From: Marinirhabdus gelatinilytica
GTDB lineage: Bacteria; Bacteroidota; Bacteroidia; Flavobacteriales; Flavobacteriaceae
Direction: 5' to 3'
Assembly: GCF_003353425.1 (NCBI RefSeq)
Contig: NZ_QRAO01000001.1
Location: 1,240,075-1,304,074, forward strand
Length of the DNA: 64,000 nt
Part shown: positions 56,901 to 64,000 of the stretch, piece by piece
Layout: each line of letters opens with the position of its first letter
How positions within the stretch are numbered: the stretch's first letter is position 1
Notes under the pieces: generated by a model
What the model was told of the DNA's origin: nothing
Seen by the model: only the letters and a program-made list of their open reading frames with translations
The model's database searches: none
Made by a program: the position numbers and the translations under genes

Positions 56901-57017
56901 GGTACCTACTCATCGTTGTTCATAGCGACGCCAGTATTCTACGACACCGTGAAGAAGAGAGGTATCGATTTAACCGATAAAAAAGACGAAGAAGAGGAAG
57001 AAGCCCTGAGCGCTTAA
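53910..57017 (+). CDS. secDF: Fused protein translocase subunit SecDF
   Basis: A 1035-residue fusion of SecD and SecF, two six-helix RND-type units that use the proton gradient to pull exported proteins through SecYEG. SecD features: helix 1 at 7-27, LNKGLDLKGGINVILQVSV, the P1 domain, IGISVDANVLIFERIREEL in helix 4. SecF features: NQGVDFVGGRTYTVRF and TVIGYSLNDTVVVFDRIREFF. Between them in SecD, at about 270-335, lies an acidic Thr/Glu/Asp-rich insert (ETTEETTGD, TEDDDDLGDLLGED). The end is acidic (KKDEEEEEALSA). Confidence 0.97.
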   Translation: MQNKGLVTIFAILFGIVSLYQLSYTYIATSVEKEAKEYAQSNFPETQPEERQQAEAQYLLDAANEPQMLGIDYKTAKEKELNKGLDLKGGINVILQVSVKDILKGLANNTKDPAFNQALANADELQKDSQETYAESFFRAFNDLPGDNKLASPNIFFNKNLEDQINSSMTNEEVQPVITRKIDESIASAFEVLRKRIDKFGVTQPNLQRLGNSGRILVELPGAKDIERTKDLLQSTAQLEFWTAYKAEAFQSFLFEADAKLKTMISPNTEEDGGETTEETTGDIAETQQDTTAVATDTTAVADTQTEDDDDLGDLLGEDTEADASDDPAVNNPLLSKIQFGAPGSPIIASVAIEDQATVKEYLNNPQVRQLLPTELRYTKFVWGLPTAREITVDGETETVDFVDLYALVGNRENEAPLSGGVVTDAVQTYDQVGRVAVSMQMNGTGAKKWEEMTGEAFTNKSQIAIVLDDVVYSAPGVTSGPIAGGRSEITGDFTIAEGQDLANVLRAGKLPASADIIQAEVVGPTLGQEAIDSGMLSFGIALLLVLVWMIFYYGKAGAFADVALVVNILFIFGILAGLGAVLTLPGIAGIVLTIGISVDANVLIFERIREELSKGKAQRDAINDGFRNALSSILDANITTGLTGLILLVFGTGPIQGFATTLLIGIVTSLFTAIFITRLFIDRYTKNGKPLTCSTSMTKNLFKNVNINFLGKRKVAYVISGILLLVSLGSLFSIGLNQGVDFVGGRTYTVRFDKDVNPAEIQDDLIAVFESAEAKTYGADNQLKITTKYKVDETSAAIDNEVEAMLFEALQPNLPASMNLEQFKADDDNKVAGRMEYYKVSPTIADDIKKSSFWAVLGSLVVVFLYILLRFRRWQFSLGAVAAVFHDVVIVLGIFSLTHRFMPFSMEIDQSFIAAILTVIGYSLNDTVVVFDRIREFFNEHAGWKMNRIINSALNSTLSRTLNTSMTTLIVLLCIFFIGAESIRGLIFALMVGVIVGTYSSLFIATPVFYDTVKKRGIDLTDKKDEEEEEALSA

Positions 57018-57040
57018 TTTCTTCTGAAATTTTAATTGTT

Positions 57041-57080
57041 GAAATGCCCGTTCTTGTTTTGAGAACGGGCATTTTTATTT
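57041..57080 (+). terminator. Intrinsic terminator of secDF
   Basis: A perfect 12-bp stem AATGCCCGTTCT/AGAACGGGCATT with an 7-base loop and T-rich tail. Confidence 0.92.
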
Positions 57081-57229
57081 TGGCATTTTGAAGCGTAATA
57101 AGAAATCGCAGTTAAATTAGTACGTTCGAGTGAGCCTCTTTGAATAAAGGGGCAAGGTTGGTCAATCAGATTGGTCAAAACCGTAAGGATTCACGGTAAG
57201 CAAAATGTGCGACCTTTCGTGACGCTCCT

Positions 57230-57257
57230 GTCATTTCGAAGCGTAGCGAGAAATCTT
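57230..57257. repeat. GTCATTTCGAAGCG repeat
   Basis: TGTCATTTCGAAGCGTAGCG followed by AGAAATCT; short imperfect self-complementarity. A diverged copy lies 150 bases upstream and another at 52921. Confidence 0.5.
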
Positions 57258-57399
57258 TAAGGATGTTGGATATAGATTGTAGATATTAACCCCTTGAGGG
57301 GACCAGAGGGATATTTTATTAGGTGTTTCGATCAGGAATATTCCCTAACATCTTTTTCCTTTTGTCAAACCCAAAACCACTCGAGTAGAGGATGCAAGA

Positions 57400-57464
57400 G
57401 TTCGTCAGTTCGAGTAAATTTCAAGACTGTCAGAAAAGCCATTCTTGAAATTTGTATCGAGAAC
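57400..57464. repeat. Inverted-repeat intergenic element (GTTCG...CGAGAAC)
   Basis: Ends GTTCG and CGAGAAC enclose the arms AATTTCAAGA (57417-57426) and TCTTGAAATT (57443-57452), a perfect 10-bp inverted repeat. The layout GTCAGTTCGAGT...TTGTATCGAGAAC is one I associate with repeats scattered in Flavobacteriaceae. Confidence 0.6.
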
Positions 57465-57478
57465 CCAAGCATTCTATA

Positions 57479-57982
57479 TCAACCTCCAACACGCTCCCAC
57501 TCCAAAACATCTCCTTTTTCCAATCCCCATGTATCGCTTAGTCCTGCATTTACCTCAAGTACGTAGGTGGCGGGAGCTTCACTGGGTAGGGAAGTGGGGT
57601 CCAGTGGCTGTGCGTTTTTTTGGATGCTCACTACCTCATTTTTTGAATTAAGGTAAATAATGTCCAGTCCAAATTCGGTATTCTTCATGTAGAAACTTCG
57701 GCGCTGTTCGTTGGGGAAGATAAAAAGCATCCCACGATTGGGTTGCATACCCTTTCGGTACATAAGGCCTGTTTGTGTTTCGTAGTCGCCCTCGGCAATT
57801 TCTAGTTCCAAGGTGGTTAGGATGCTATCGGTTTCGGCTTTTTTAAGAACACCTTCGGCTTCTTTTGTAAAGCTGATTTCCTTCGTTAGGATTTTGTTCT
57901 CTTTCCTTGCGGCTTCTTTGCAGCCTTCAGCAACCATAAAAATTCCTGAAACCAGTGTGATGATGTATAAAGTCTTCTTCAT
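57479..57982 (-). CDS. DUF192 lipoprotein
   Basis: A 167-residue exported protein, probable lipoprotein with Cys 21 in MVAEGC. The DUF192 domain shows TGLMYRKGMQPNRGMLFIF, the SFYMKNTEFGLDIIYL core with the conserved Met-Lys-Asn-Thr and the C-terminal YVLEVNAGLSDTWGLEKGD. Function unknown. It lies 41 bases downstream of lgt, the enzyme that would lipidate it. Confidence 0.9.
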   Translation of the reverse strand: MKKTLYIITLVSGIFMVAEGCKEAARKENKILTKEISFTKEAEGVLKKAETDSILTTLELEIAEGDYETQTGLMYRKGMQPNRGMLFIFPNEQRRSFYMKNTEFGLDIIYLNSKNEVVSIQKNAQPLDPTSLPSEAPATYVLEVNAGLSDTWGLEKGDVLEWERVGG

Positions 57983-58023
57983 TTTCCTGAAATATGAAAC
58001 ATAAATTTCTTGAACTTCAACCC

Positions 58024-58959
58024 TTAGCTAGTAGGTTCTTCATAAACCTTCTGCTTTGATTTCCATAGAATGTAAAATCCGGCAATAATAAATGGAATAC
58101 TAAGTAATTGCCCCGTATTCAACAACCAAACCTCACGGCCGTCCACCTGAACGATTTTGAAAAACTCTACCACAAATCGGGTCATGAATAGCAAAATCAA
58201 GAACCAGCCAAAAATATATCCAACGTGTTTTTTATGCGGTGTTTTCCAGTAAATGTACCAGCATGCCAAGAAGGTAATTATGTACCCCAATGCTTCGTAG
58301 AGTTGGGTAGGATGGCGGTAGGGTACCGACGCAAGAATTTCAGCAAATTGTGGGTTGTTTGCAATGGCATCGTAGGCTTTGTTCGGGTCTTTAATATCAG
58401 TGGCATTTACTGCCTGTTGCGGATAGATATCGTGCCGCAACATTTTGATCCCTAGTGGGTAATCGCCGGATTTTTTACCAACGATTTCAGAATTCATAAA
58501 ATTCCCCAAACGTATAAAAGCACCGCCAATGGCAACGGTTATCACCACTCGGTCAAAAATCCACAGTACGGGTTTTTTCAAATGTTTACGGTTGTACCAA
58601 ATCAAGGCAATAACTATGGCAATAGCAGCACCATGGCTGGCAAGCCCGCGAAAGCCTGTAAATTCAAATTCTGGGACGGTTTTGAAGGGCAGTATTACAG
58701 AGAGTGGGTCGTTCCAGATCAATTCGGTCTCGTAAAAGATAACGTGTCCCAAACGCGCACCTATCAATATAGCAAGCACCATAAACACGAAGAGGCTGTC
58801 CAGCTTTTCCATAGAAACGTTGTCGTTCTTGTAAAACCGTTTCATAATAAACCAGCCAATAACAAAGGCAATTACATAAGAAAGGCTGTAATAACGAATC
58901 ATGATGAAGCCTAGATCCAACCCCTCGCTTGGGTTCCAAGTAGCTAAAAAGTGTAGCAT
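58024..58959 (-). CDS. lgt: Prolipoprotein diacylglyceryl transferase
   Basis: A 311-residue inner-membrane enzyme with about seven helices that moves a diacylglyceryl group from phosphatidylglycerol to the lipobox Cys of prolipoproteins, such as the many in this window. Landmarks are YSLSYVIAFVIGWFIMK, ARLGHVIFYE, FRGLASHGAAIAIVIALIWY, the signature IRLGNFMNSEIVGK and RHPTQLYEALGYI with the essential His/Tyr region. It lies between yidD and the DUF192 gene, all in one direction. Confidence 0.97.
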   Translation of the reverse strand: MLHFLATWNPSEGLDLGFIMIRYYSLSYVIAFVIGWFIMKRFYKNDNVSMEKLDSLFVFMVLAILIGARLGHVIFYETELIWNDPLSVILPFKTVPEFEFTGFRGLASHGAAIAIVIALIWYNRKHLKKPVLWIFDRVVITVAIGGAFIRLGNFMNSEIVGKKSGDYPLGIKMLRHDIYPQQAVNATDIKDPNKAYDAIANNPQFAEILASVPYRHPTQLYEALGYIITFLACWYIYWKTPHKKHVGYIFGWFLILLFMTRFVVEFFKIVQVDGREVWLLNTGQLLSIPFIIAGFYILWKSKQKVYEEPTS

Positions 58960-59019
58960 AATACAGATTTATGAAGCGTAAAGATAGCGAAATTGCAAAG
59001 CCCATAAAGCAACTGGCTT

Positions 59020-59259
59020 CTATTTTTCTCTGCAAGTTGGTGGAACTGGATCGTAGCCTGAACCTCCCCAGGGATGACAACTAGCAATCCGTTTTATGGT
59101 AAGCCACCCACCTTTAAACAAGCCGTGCTTTTGCAATGCCTCTACCCCGTAATGCGAGCAGGTGGGCTGGTAACGGCACGTTGAAGGAAAAATAGGGGAG
59201 ATAGCACGCTGGTACACGCGAATCAAAAAAATAAACGGATATGTGAATATGTTTTTCAA
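59020..59259 (-). CDS. yidD: Membrane protein insertion efficiency factor YidD
   Basis: A 79-residue protein with the YidD pattern: an amphipathic N-terminal helix, [20 protein letters not shown] with CSHYGVEAL, then [14 protein letters not shown]. Three or four conserved Cys are present. YidD assists YidC-dependent membrane insertion. The start is TTG at 59259; no ATG fits. It is 60 bases upstream of lgt on the same strand. Confidence 0.94.
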   Translation of the reverse strand: MKNIFTYPFIFLIRVYQRAISPIFPSTCRYQPTCSHYGVEALQKHGLFKGGWLTIKRIASCHPWGGSGYDPVPPTCREK

Positions 59260-59396
59260 AGTATTCTACCTCGACTTGCCTCTTACGATCCGCTGAAGTG
59301 GTGAGAGGAAGGCACTGGAGTGTTCTTGAATTTAATTGAAATAGCCCACAAACTTCACTTCTGGCGGTTGGAGGGCTAGAATTCATTGTTTTAGTT

Positions 59397-60881
59397 TCAG
59401 CCCAGCGAATATGTTGTGCCTTCTTTCCCGTCCTTGAGTTGTATTCCAACTTCCTGCAACTCGTCACGTATTTTGTCGCTCGTTTCAAAATCCTTGTTGG
59501 CACGGGCTTGGTCGCGTAATTCAATAAGTAAAGAGACGGCGCCGTCCAGTTTTTCGGCAGATTCGTCTCCTACGATAGTTGCATCTTCCAGTCCCAGCAC
59601 ATCAAAAATAAAGGCGCGCATGGTAGCTGCAAGTTCTTCTAGATCGCTTTCTGTGATTGTGGCATTCCCATCTTTTAGTGCATTGATATACTTGGTAGCT
59701 TCAAACAATTGTGCAATGAGGATAGGACTGTTAAAATCGTCGTTCATTGCGTCGTAGCAGGATTGTTTCCATTCTGAAACTGAAAAACTACTTTTTGCTG
59801 AAACTGAAATTGAGCTCAAGCTATTGTAGGCATCCATCAACCTATGGAATCCTTTTTCTGAAGCTTCCAATGCTTCGTTTGAAAAGTCGAGAATGCTTCT
59901 GTAATGCGCTTGATACATAAAAAACTTAGCTACCGAAGGGCTATAGGTCCTGCCCAATGCATTGTTCTCGCCAGAAAACAATTCGCCGGGCAAGATGTTG
60001 TTGCCCGTAGATTTTGACATTTTTTTACCGTTGAGCGTTAACATATTGGCGTGCATCCAATAGTTCACCGGGCTTTTGTGGTTGCTAGCTTCGGCTTGTG
60101 CAATCTCACATTCGTGATGGGGAAACTTCAGGTCCATCCCGCCTCCGTGGATATCAAAATTTTCGCCAAGATATTTGGTGCTCATTGCGGTACACTCCAA
60201 ATGCCAGCCCGGAAAACCATCGCTCCAAGGAGAGGGCCATCGCATAATGTGTTGCGGTTCGGCTTTTTTCCAAAGTGCGAAGTCCTGTGGATTCTTCTTT
60301 TCGCTCTGTGCTGCCAATTCGCGAGTGTTGGTGATCATGTCCTCCAGCTTTCGGCCGCTCAATTTTCCGTACTCATGGTCGGTATTGAATTTCAGTACAT
60401 CAAAATATACCGAACCGTTTTGCTCATAGGCGTATCCTTCGGTAATCAATTTTTCAACGATGGCTATTTGCTCATAGATATGCCCTGTTGCGGTAGGTTC
60501 AATACTAGGGGGTAGCGCATGGAACTTTTTCATGGTTTCATGGAAATCTACTGTATATTTCTGAACTACTTCCATAGGCTCCAATTGCTCTATCCGTGCT
60601 TTTTTCAATATAGGGTCATCACCACTTTCGCCATCGTTCTCCAGATGTCCCGCGTCCGTAATGTTGCGCACATAACGTACCTTGTAACCCAAATGCTTTA
60701 AGTATCTAAAAACCAGATCGAACGACAAAAACGTACGGCAATTCCCCATGTGTACATTGCTATACACTGTTGGCCCACATACGTACATGCCCACAGCCCC
60801 ATCGTGGATAGGGGTGAAAGTCTCTTTCTCCTTGGTGAGCGAATTGTAAATCTTTATCTCTTGGTCTTTATAAAGGCTCAT
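59397..60881 (-). CDS. cysS: Cysteine--tRNA ligase
   Basis: A 494-residue class I aminoacyl-tRNA synthetase. Zinc-site Cys and the HIGH motif lie in [19 protein letters not shown]; further zinc ligands in GWHLECTAM and [16 protein letters not shown] is intact in [13 protein letters not shown]. The C-terminal helical region ends [13 protein letters not shown]. It is the first gene of the group cysS-yidD-lgt-DUF192, although a 137-base gap follows it. Confidence 0.98.
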   Translation of the reverse strand: MSLYKDQEIKIYNSLTKEKETFTPIHDGAVGMYVCGPTVYSNVHMGNCRTFLSFDLVFRYLKHLGYKVRYVRNITDAGHLENDGESGDDPILKKARIEQLEPMEVVQKYTVDFHETMKKFHALPPSIEPTATGHIYEQIAIVEKLITEGYAYEQNGSVYFDVLKFNTDHEYGKLSGRKLEDMITNTRELAAQSEKKNPQDFALWKKAEPQHIMRWPSPWSDGFPGWHLECTAMSTKYLGENFDIHGGGMDLKFPHHECEIAQAEASNHKSPVNYWMHANMLTLNGKKMSKSTGNNILPGELFSGENNALGRTYSPSVAKFFMYQAHYRSILDFSNEALEASEKGFHRLMDAYNSLSSISVSAKSSFSVSEWKQSCYDAMNDDFNSPILIAQLFEATKYINALKDGNATITESDLEELAATMRAFIFDVLGLEDATIVGDESAEKLDGAVSLLIELRDQARANKDFETSDKIRDELQEVGIQLKDGKEGTTYSLG

Positions 60882-60954
60882 GTTGTTTCAGAAAAATATG
60901 GTGGTTTCTAATTTCGTTTTGGATTTCAATTTCAGTTTCGATTTCAAAGTAGGA

Positions 60955-61641
60955 CTAAACGCCTTCAAAATCTGTGTTTAGTTGAATATAATCCAAAAAA
61001 TCCCTACGAGTTTCGGCGTCCTTGAACTTTCCGCCATATTCACTAGTAACGGTGCTACTGTCTATATCCCGAATTCCCCTTGAATTTACGCAAAGGTGTT
61101 TGGCGTCGATCACGCAGGCAACGTCCTCGGTGTTTAACACGCTTTGTAGTTCTTTTACAATTTGCATGGTAAGGCGTTCCTGTACCTGTGGTCGCTTAGC
61201 GTAATAATCTACAATTCGGTTCATTTTTGAAAGCCCTACCACAGTGCCGTTGGAGATATAGGCGATATGTGCTTTTCCTACGATGGGCAACAAGTGGTGC
61301 TCGCAGGTGGAGTAGAGGGTTATGTTTTTTTCAACCAACATTTCCCCGTATTTGTACTTGTTCTCAAAAGTGGAGGCTTTCGGTTTTCTGTCTGGGTGCA
61401 ATCCTCCAAACAGTTCCTGTACAAACATTTTGGCTACTCGGTTAGGAGTTCCTTTTAGACTGTCATCGGTTAAGTCCAAGCCTAAGGTTTGCATAATATT
61501 GTGAACATCCTTTTTAATGCTGGCAATTTTTTCAATATCGCTCAGGTCGAAGGCGTCGTTCCGTAAAGGGGTATGTGTTGAAGTGCCAATATGGTCATTT
61601 CCAATGTTATCTGTATCCGAAATCTGTTTTTCCAAATCCAT
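60955..61641 (-). CDS. folE: GTP cyclohydrolase I
   Basis: A 228-residue enzyme that turns GTP into dihydroneopterin triphosphate for folate and for queuosine (see queE at 47.1 kb). Zinc and catalytic residues are visible in YSTCEHHLLPIVGKAHIAY and the distal Cys in DAKHLCVNSRGI; the KRPQVQERLTMQI segment is conserved. ATG at 61641 is chosen: it lies 35 bases after a perfect -7 box, whereas an upstream in-frame start would lie before the box. Confidence 0.97.
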   Translation of the reverse strand: MDLEKQISDTDNIGNDHIGTSTHTPLRNDAFDLSDIEKIASIKKDVHNIMQTLGLDLTDDSLKGTPNRVAKMFVQELFGGLHPDRKPKASTFENKYKYGEMLVEKNITLYSTCEHHLLPIVGKAHIAYISNGTVVGLSKMNRIVDYYAKRPQVQERLTMQIVKELQSVLNTEDVACVIDAKHLCVNSRGIRDIDSSTVTSEYGGKFKDAETRRDFLDYIQLNTDFEGV

Positions 61642-61676
61642 GTGCAGTGTTGTTGCGTATTTTAAAATACAATGCG

Positions 61677-61684
61677 CAAAGATA
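61677..61684 (-). promoter_or_regulatory. -7 promoter box of folE
   Basis: On the minus strand TATCTTTG, a perfect TAnnTTTG match, 35 bases before the ATG. It decides between two possible folE starts. Confidence 0.65.
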
Positions 61685-61801
61685 CGTATTTCAACCAACG
61701 GGATGAAAATTTGTACAAAGGTATTTAGCTCCAATTTTTAGAGATAGAACCCTGTGGTTTCATAAAATTTTCTTAATTTTCGCCGATTATATTATAGCCT
61801 T

Positions 61802-64000
61802 ATGAAAAAGCAATACCCCACAACATTCGTATACACGTTTATTTTAATAATATTTGCCTCCCTTTCCGCTGTGGCACAAGGTCCTGGATCCCTTTTTGTG
61901 GATGCTGGCCCAGACCAGACAGCAACCTGCGGGAACCCTTGTGTAGATATTACTGCTACTTTTTTGGAGACGTTTGATACGTCTGGGCAAAATTATACGG
62001 TAGACCCTATAGCGTATACACCACCTTTTCCTTTTGATGGCTTAGCAAACTCAATAAATATTGCTACCGACGATGTTTGGTCCCCAGTAGACACATTGCC
62101 TTTCGAATTCTGTTTTTTTGGAAGTCTTGAAAATGAGTTTCAAGTAGGCTCCAATGGTGTTATTCGTTTTGACGTAGATGGAACTGATACATCTAATGGC
62201 TGGGCTTTTACTGAAGATCTACCTAATAATGCCAACCCAACGCTTGGTGAAGCAAACGTATTTACTCCAGTTCACGACATTCACCCTGGTATCAATCCTG
62301 GTAATGAGATAGGTTATGAGGTGCTGGGGACATACCCTAATAGAGTTTTGGTGGTTTCTTATTTTGATGTAGCCATGTTCTCTGGGGCGTGTAATAGTCT
62401 TCTTGCAACCCATATGGCTGTATTTTATGAGTTTTCTAATGTAATTGAAATCTATATTCAAGATAAGCCAGCTTGTCCAGGATGGAATAGCGGAAACGCC
62501 GCCGTAGGTATCCAGAACGATGCTGGAACTACTGCTTATGTCCCGCCAGGGAGGAACACCAGCGATTCCCCTTGGACTACTAACAATGAAGCTTGGAGTT
62601 TTTCCCCTGTAGGGCCTCCAACCTATGTGTTTGAATGGTTGGACGATACGGGAACTGTAATAGGTACTACACCAACACTTAATGTATGTACTACCCAACC
62701 TGTCGAGACCTTTACGGCGCGTGTAACGTATACTAATACCTGTAATGGAGATGTTGTGGTATTGGAAGATACGGTAGATGTGTTCCAAAATGCACCATTC
62801 TCCATAGATCTTGGGCCCGATATTACCACTTGCGATACATCAGATATAGTTTTGGACGCAAACCCAACCCAAGCAGGACTTTCGTATGAGTGGTTCTACA
62901 ATGCGGTTTCACAAGGCCCTCCAACCATAGACGATGATACCTTTACGGTTACCTTTCCAAACTCAGGGACATATAGCGTTGAAGTGTTCGACCCTAACGA
63001 CCCAACCTGTGTTATAACCGATATCATTGAGGTAACATACCTAGATCAACCCGTCATCGCTGCTCCAGCCGAAGACCTTTTCCAATGTGACGATGGCGTG
63101 AATACAGGTGTTTTCGACTTAACAGTAAACAACCCAGTGGTTCTGGGAGGTCAAAACCCGGGTAATTTTACCATCACATACCATAATAGCCAGATGGATG
63201 CAGATACAGGCGCTAACCCAATAATGCCGGATAATGCATACCCAATCGCCACACCTCCTGTAGAGACTATTTACGTTAGGATTGAAGATTCCGCAACAGG
63301 AACGTGTTTTGCTACTGATGAATTTATTATTGAATTTGGACCCGTTACTGCGGGACCAATGACGGACCTTAATGATGTTTGTGATCAAGATTCAAACGGT
63401 TTTGTTACGCTGGATTTGGTTGCTTTGAAAAATGCTGAAGCGCTGAATGGACAGAATCCAGCAGACTATACGGTGAGTTATCACCCAACACAATTGGATG
63501 CCGATAATAACACAAATCCCCATCCAAACCCGTACGATGTTCTCGCATCGCCTGAGACAATTTTTGTTAGGGTTGAAAGTAACAATAGCCCTCCGGGAAC
63601 TTGCTTTGCTACTGATAGTTTTGTAGTTGAATTCTTTGTGGCACCAGCCGTAAATCAACCAACGGTATATGAAATTTGCGACGAGCTCCCCAACGATGGT
63701 TTCGCTGAATTTGACTTAACAACCAAAGATGCTGAAATAACCGGAGGAAATCCTGATGCGGTAGTTACATATCACGAAACTTTCAACGATGCCCAAAATG
63801 GTGTGGCACCTATTACCCCGGCAAATATGTACACCAACATGGTGCAAGGATTTGATACGGTGTGGGCCAGAGCCGAAAATATAAACAGTCCAGATTGTTT
63901 TAACATCGTTTCCCTGGACCTTCAGGTGAACGACAGTCCTGCCATCACGGACCCTATCACGGACCTGGTGGTCTGCGACAACGACGAGGACGGTGTGGAG
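61802..64000 (+). CDS. Large secreted repeat protein, 5' part (type IX/gliding-type adhesin)
   Basis: An open frame of 733 codons runs to the window edge without a stop. It starts with a signal peptide (MKKQYPTTFVYTFILIIF to AVAQ). The first part has a lectin-like beta region (FEFCFFGSLENEFQVGSNG; PAVGIQND-like). From about residue 425 comes a repeat of about 90-95 residues: CDDGVNTGVFDL, then GQNPGNFTITYHNSQMDADT, PVETIYVRIEDSATGTCFA; three copies are at least partly seen. Such proteins usually end in a type B sorting domain for the type IX system; that end is outside the window. Confidence 0.85.
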   Translation, partial: MKKQYPTTFVYTFILIIFASLSAVAQGPGSLFVDAGPDQTATCGNPCVDITATFLETFDTSGQNYTVDPIAYTPPFPFDGLANSINIATDDVWSPVDTLPFEFCFFGSLENEFQVGSNGVIRFDVDGTDTSNGWAFTEDLPNNANPTLGEANVFTPVHDIHPGINPGNEIGYEVLGTYPNRVLVVSYFDVAMFSGACNSLLATHMAVFYEFSNVIEIYIQDKPACPGWNSGNAAVGIQNDAGTTAYVPPGRNTSDSPWTTNNEAWSFSPVGPPTYVFEWLDDTGTVIGTTPTLNVCTTQPVETFTARVTYTNTCNGDVVVLEDTVDVFQNAPFSIDLGPDITTCDTSDIVLDANPTQAGLSYEWFYNAVSQGPPTIDDDTFTVTFPNSGTYSVEVFDPNDPTCVITDIIEVTYLDQPVIAAPAEDLFQCDDGVNTGVFDLTVNNPVVLGGQNPGNFTITYHNSQMDADTGANPIMPDNAYPIATPPVETIYVRIEDSATGTCFATDEFIIEFGPVTAGPMTDLNDVCDQDSNGFVTLDLVALKNAEALNGQNPADYTVSYHPTQLDADNNTNPHPNPYDVLASPETIFVRVESNNSPPGTCFATDSFVVEFFVAPAVNQPTVYEICDELPNDGFAEFDLTTKDAEITGGNPDAVVTYHETFNDAQNGVAPITPANMYTNMVQGFDTVWARAENINSPDCFNIVSLDLQVNDSPAITDPITDLVVCDNDEDGVE

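Larger units (their letters stand above)
57081..57478. other. Non-coding gap with repeat relics
   Basis: About 400 bases between convergent genes with no believable gene. It holds degenerate copies of three short repeats: GCATTTTGAAGCGTAATAAG (57084 on), GTCATTTCGAAGCGTAGCGA (57231 on), CCCCTTGAGGGGACCAGAGGG (57290 on), a hairpin ACCGT/ACGGT near 57180-57197, and the inverted repeat at 57400-57464. Confidence 0.75.

Noticed and set aside
62219..62788. Minus-strand frames of up to 189 codons near the right edge
   Set aside because: They lie opposite the repeat adhesin, whose plus-strand frame stays open for 733 codons with signal peptide and repeats.

Overview
The window is chromosomal DNA of a Bacteroidota bacterium, almost certainly a marine-type member of the Flavobacteriaceae; the genus cannot be fixed by eye. 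Evidence: the flavobacterial -7 promoter box TAnnTTTG stands in front of many genes, ribosome binding sites are weak, SecD and SecF are fused, a STN-type TonB receptor sits with FecR and an ECF sigma factor, several families are typical of the phylum (CtlX, DUF2652, DUF2911, DUF4349, DUF6588-like), and a large Cys-containing repeat adhesin of the gliding/type IX secretion kind runs off the right edge.

Region 1 (1-9.6 kb, + strand) is the spc-alpha ribosomal operon: end of rplP, then rpmC-rpsQ-rplN-rplX-rplE-rpsN-rpsH-rplF-rplR-rpsE-rpmD-rplO-secY-infA-rpmJ-rpsM-rpsK-rpsD-rpoA-rplQ, closed by an intrinsic terminator. Three intercistronic hairpins, one of them in a long rpsD leader with its own promoter box, suggest internal control. 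Region 2 (9.7-21.6 kb) holds central metabolism (carA, eno, gltA), two pentein-fold guanidino/ureido hydrolases (a dimethylargininase-like protein and CtlX) flanking an outer-membrane protein, an SDR-DUF2867 protein, the relic of a ParE/RelE toxin, a DUF2652 pair and argS.

Region 3 (21.6-37 kb, nearly all on the - strand) is the accessory part. It begins with an ECF sigma / FecR anti-sigma / TonB receptor trio. Next to it are two tandem TPR sensor histidine kinases with one LuxR-type response regulator, a set of small secreted proteins sharing a repeated beta-rich domain, several lipoproteins, and a putative membrane-tethered regulator with its own two lipoproteins. A divergent DUF4349 lipoprotein follows. 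This cluster is the best candidate for an undescribed envelope-sensing system.

Region 4 (37-64 kb) is mostly housekeeping: DEAD-box helicase, ffh, folD, an AI-2E-type permease operon, a HerA-like ATPase, queE, gyrB, mdh, secDF, lgt, yidD, cysS and folE, with small envelope proteins between them. Intergenic gaps carry short degenerate palindromic repeats, a 10-copy 7-bp tandem repeat, and clear hairpin-plus-T terminators. I saw no tRNA, rRNA, CRISPR array, insertion sequence or prophage. Several genes appear to start with TTG or GTG, and three have the promoter box so close to the start codon that their mRNAs should be leaderless.
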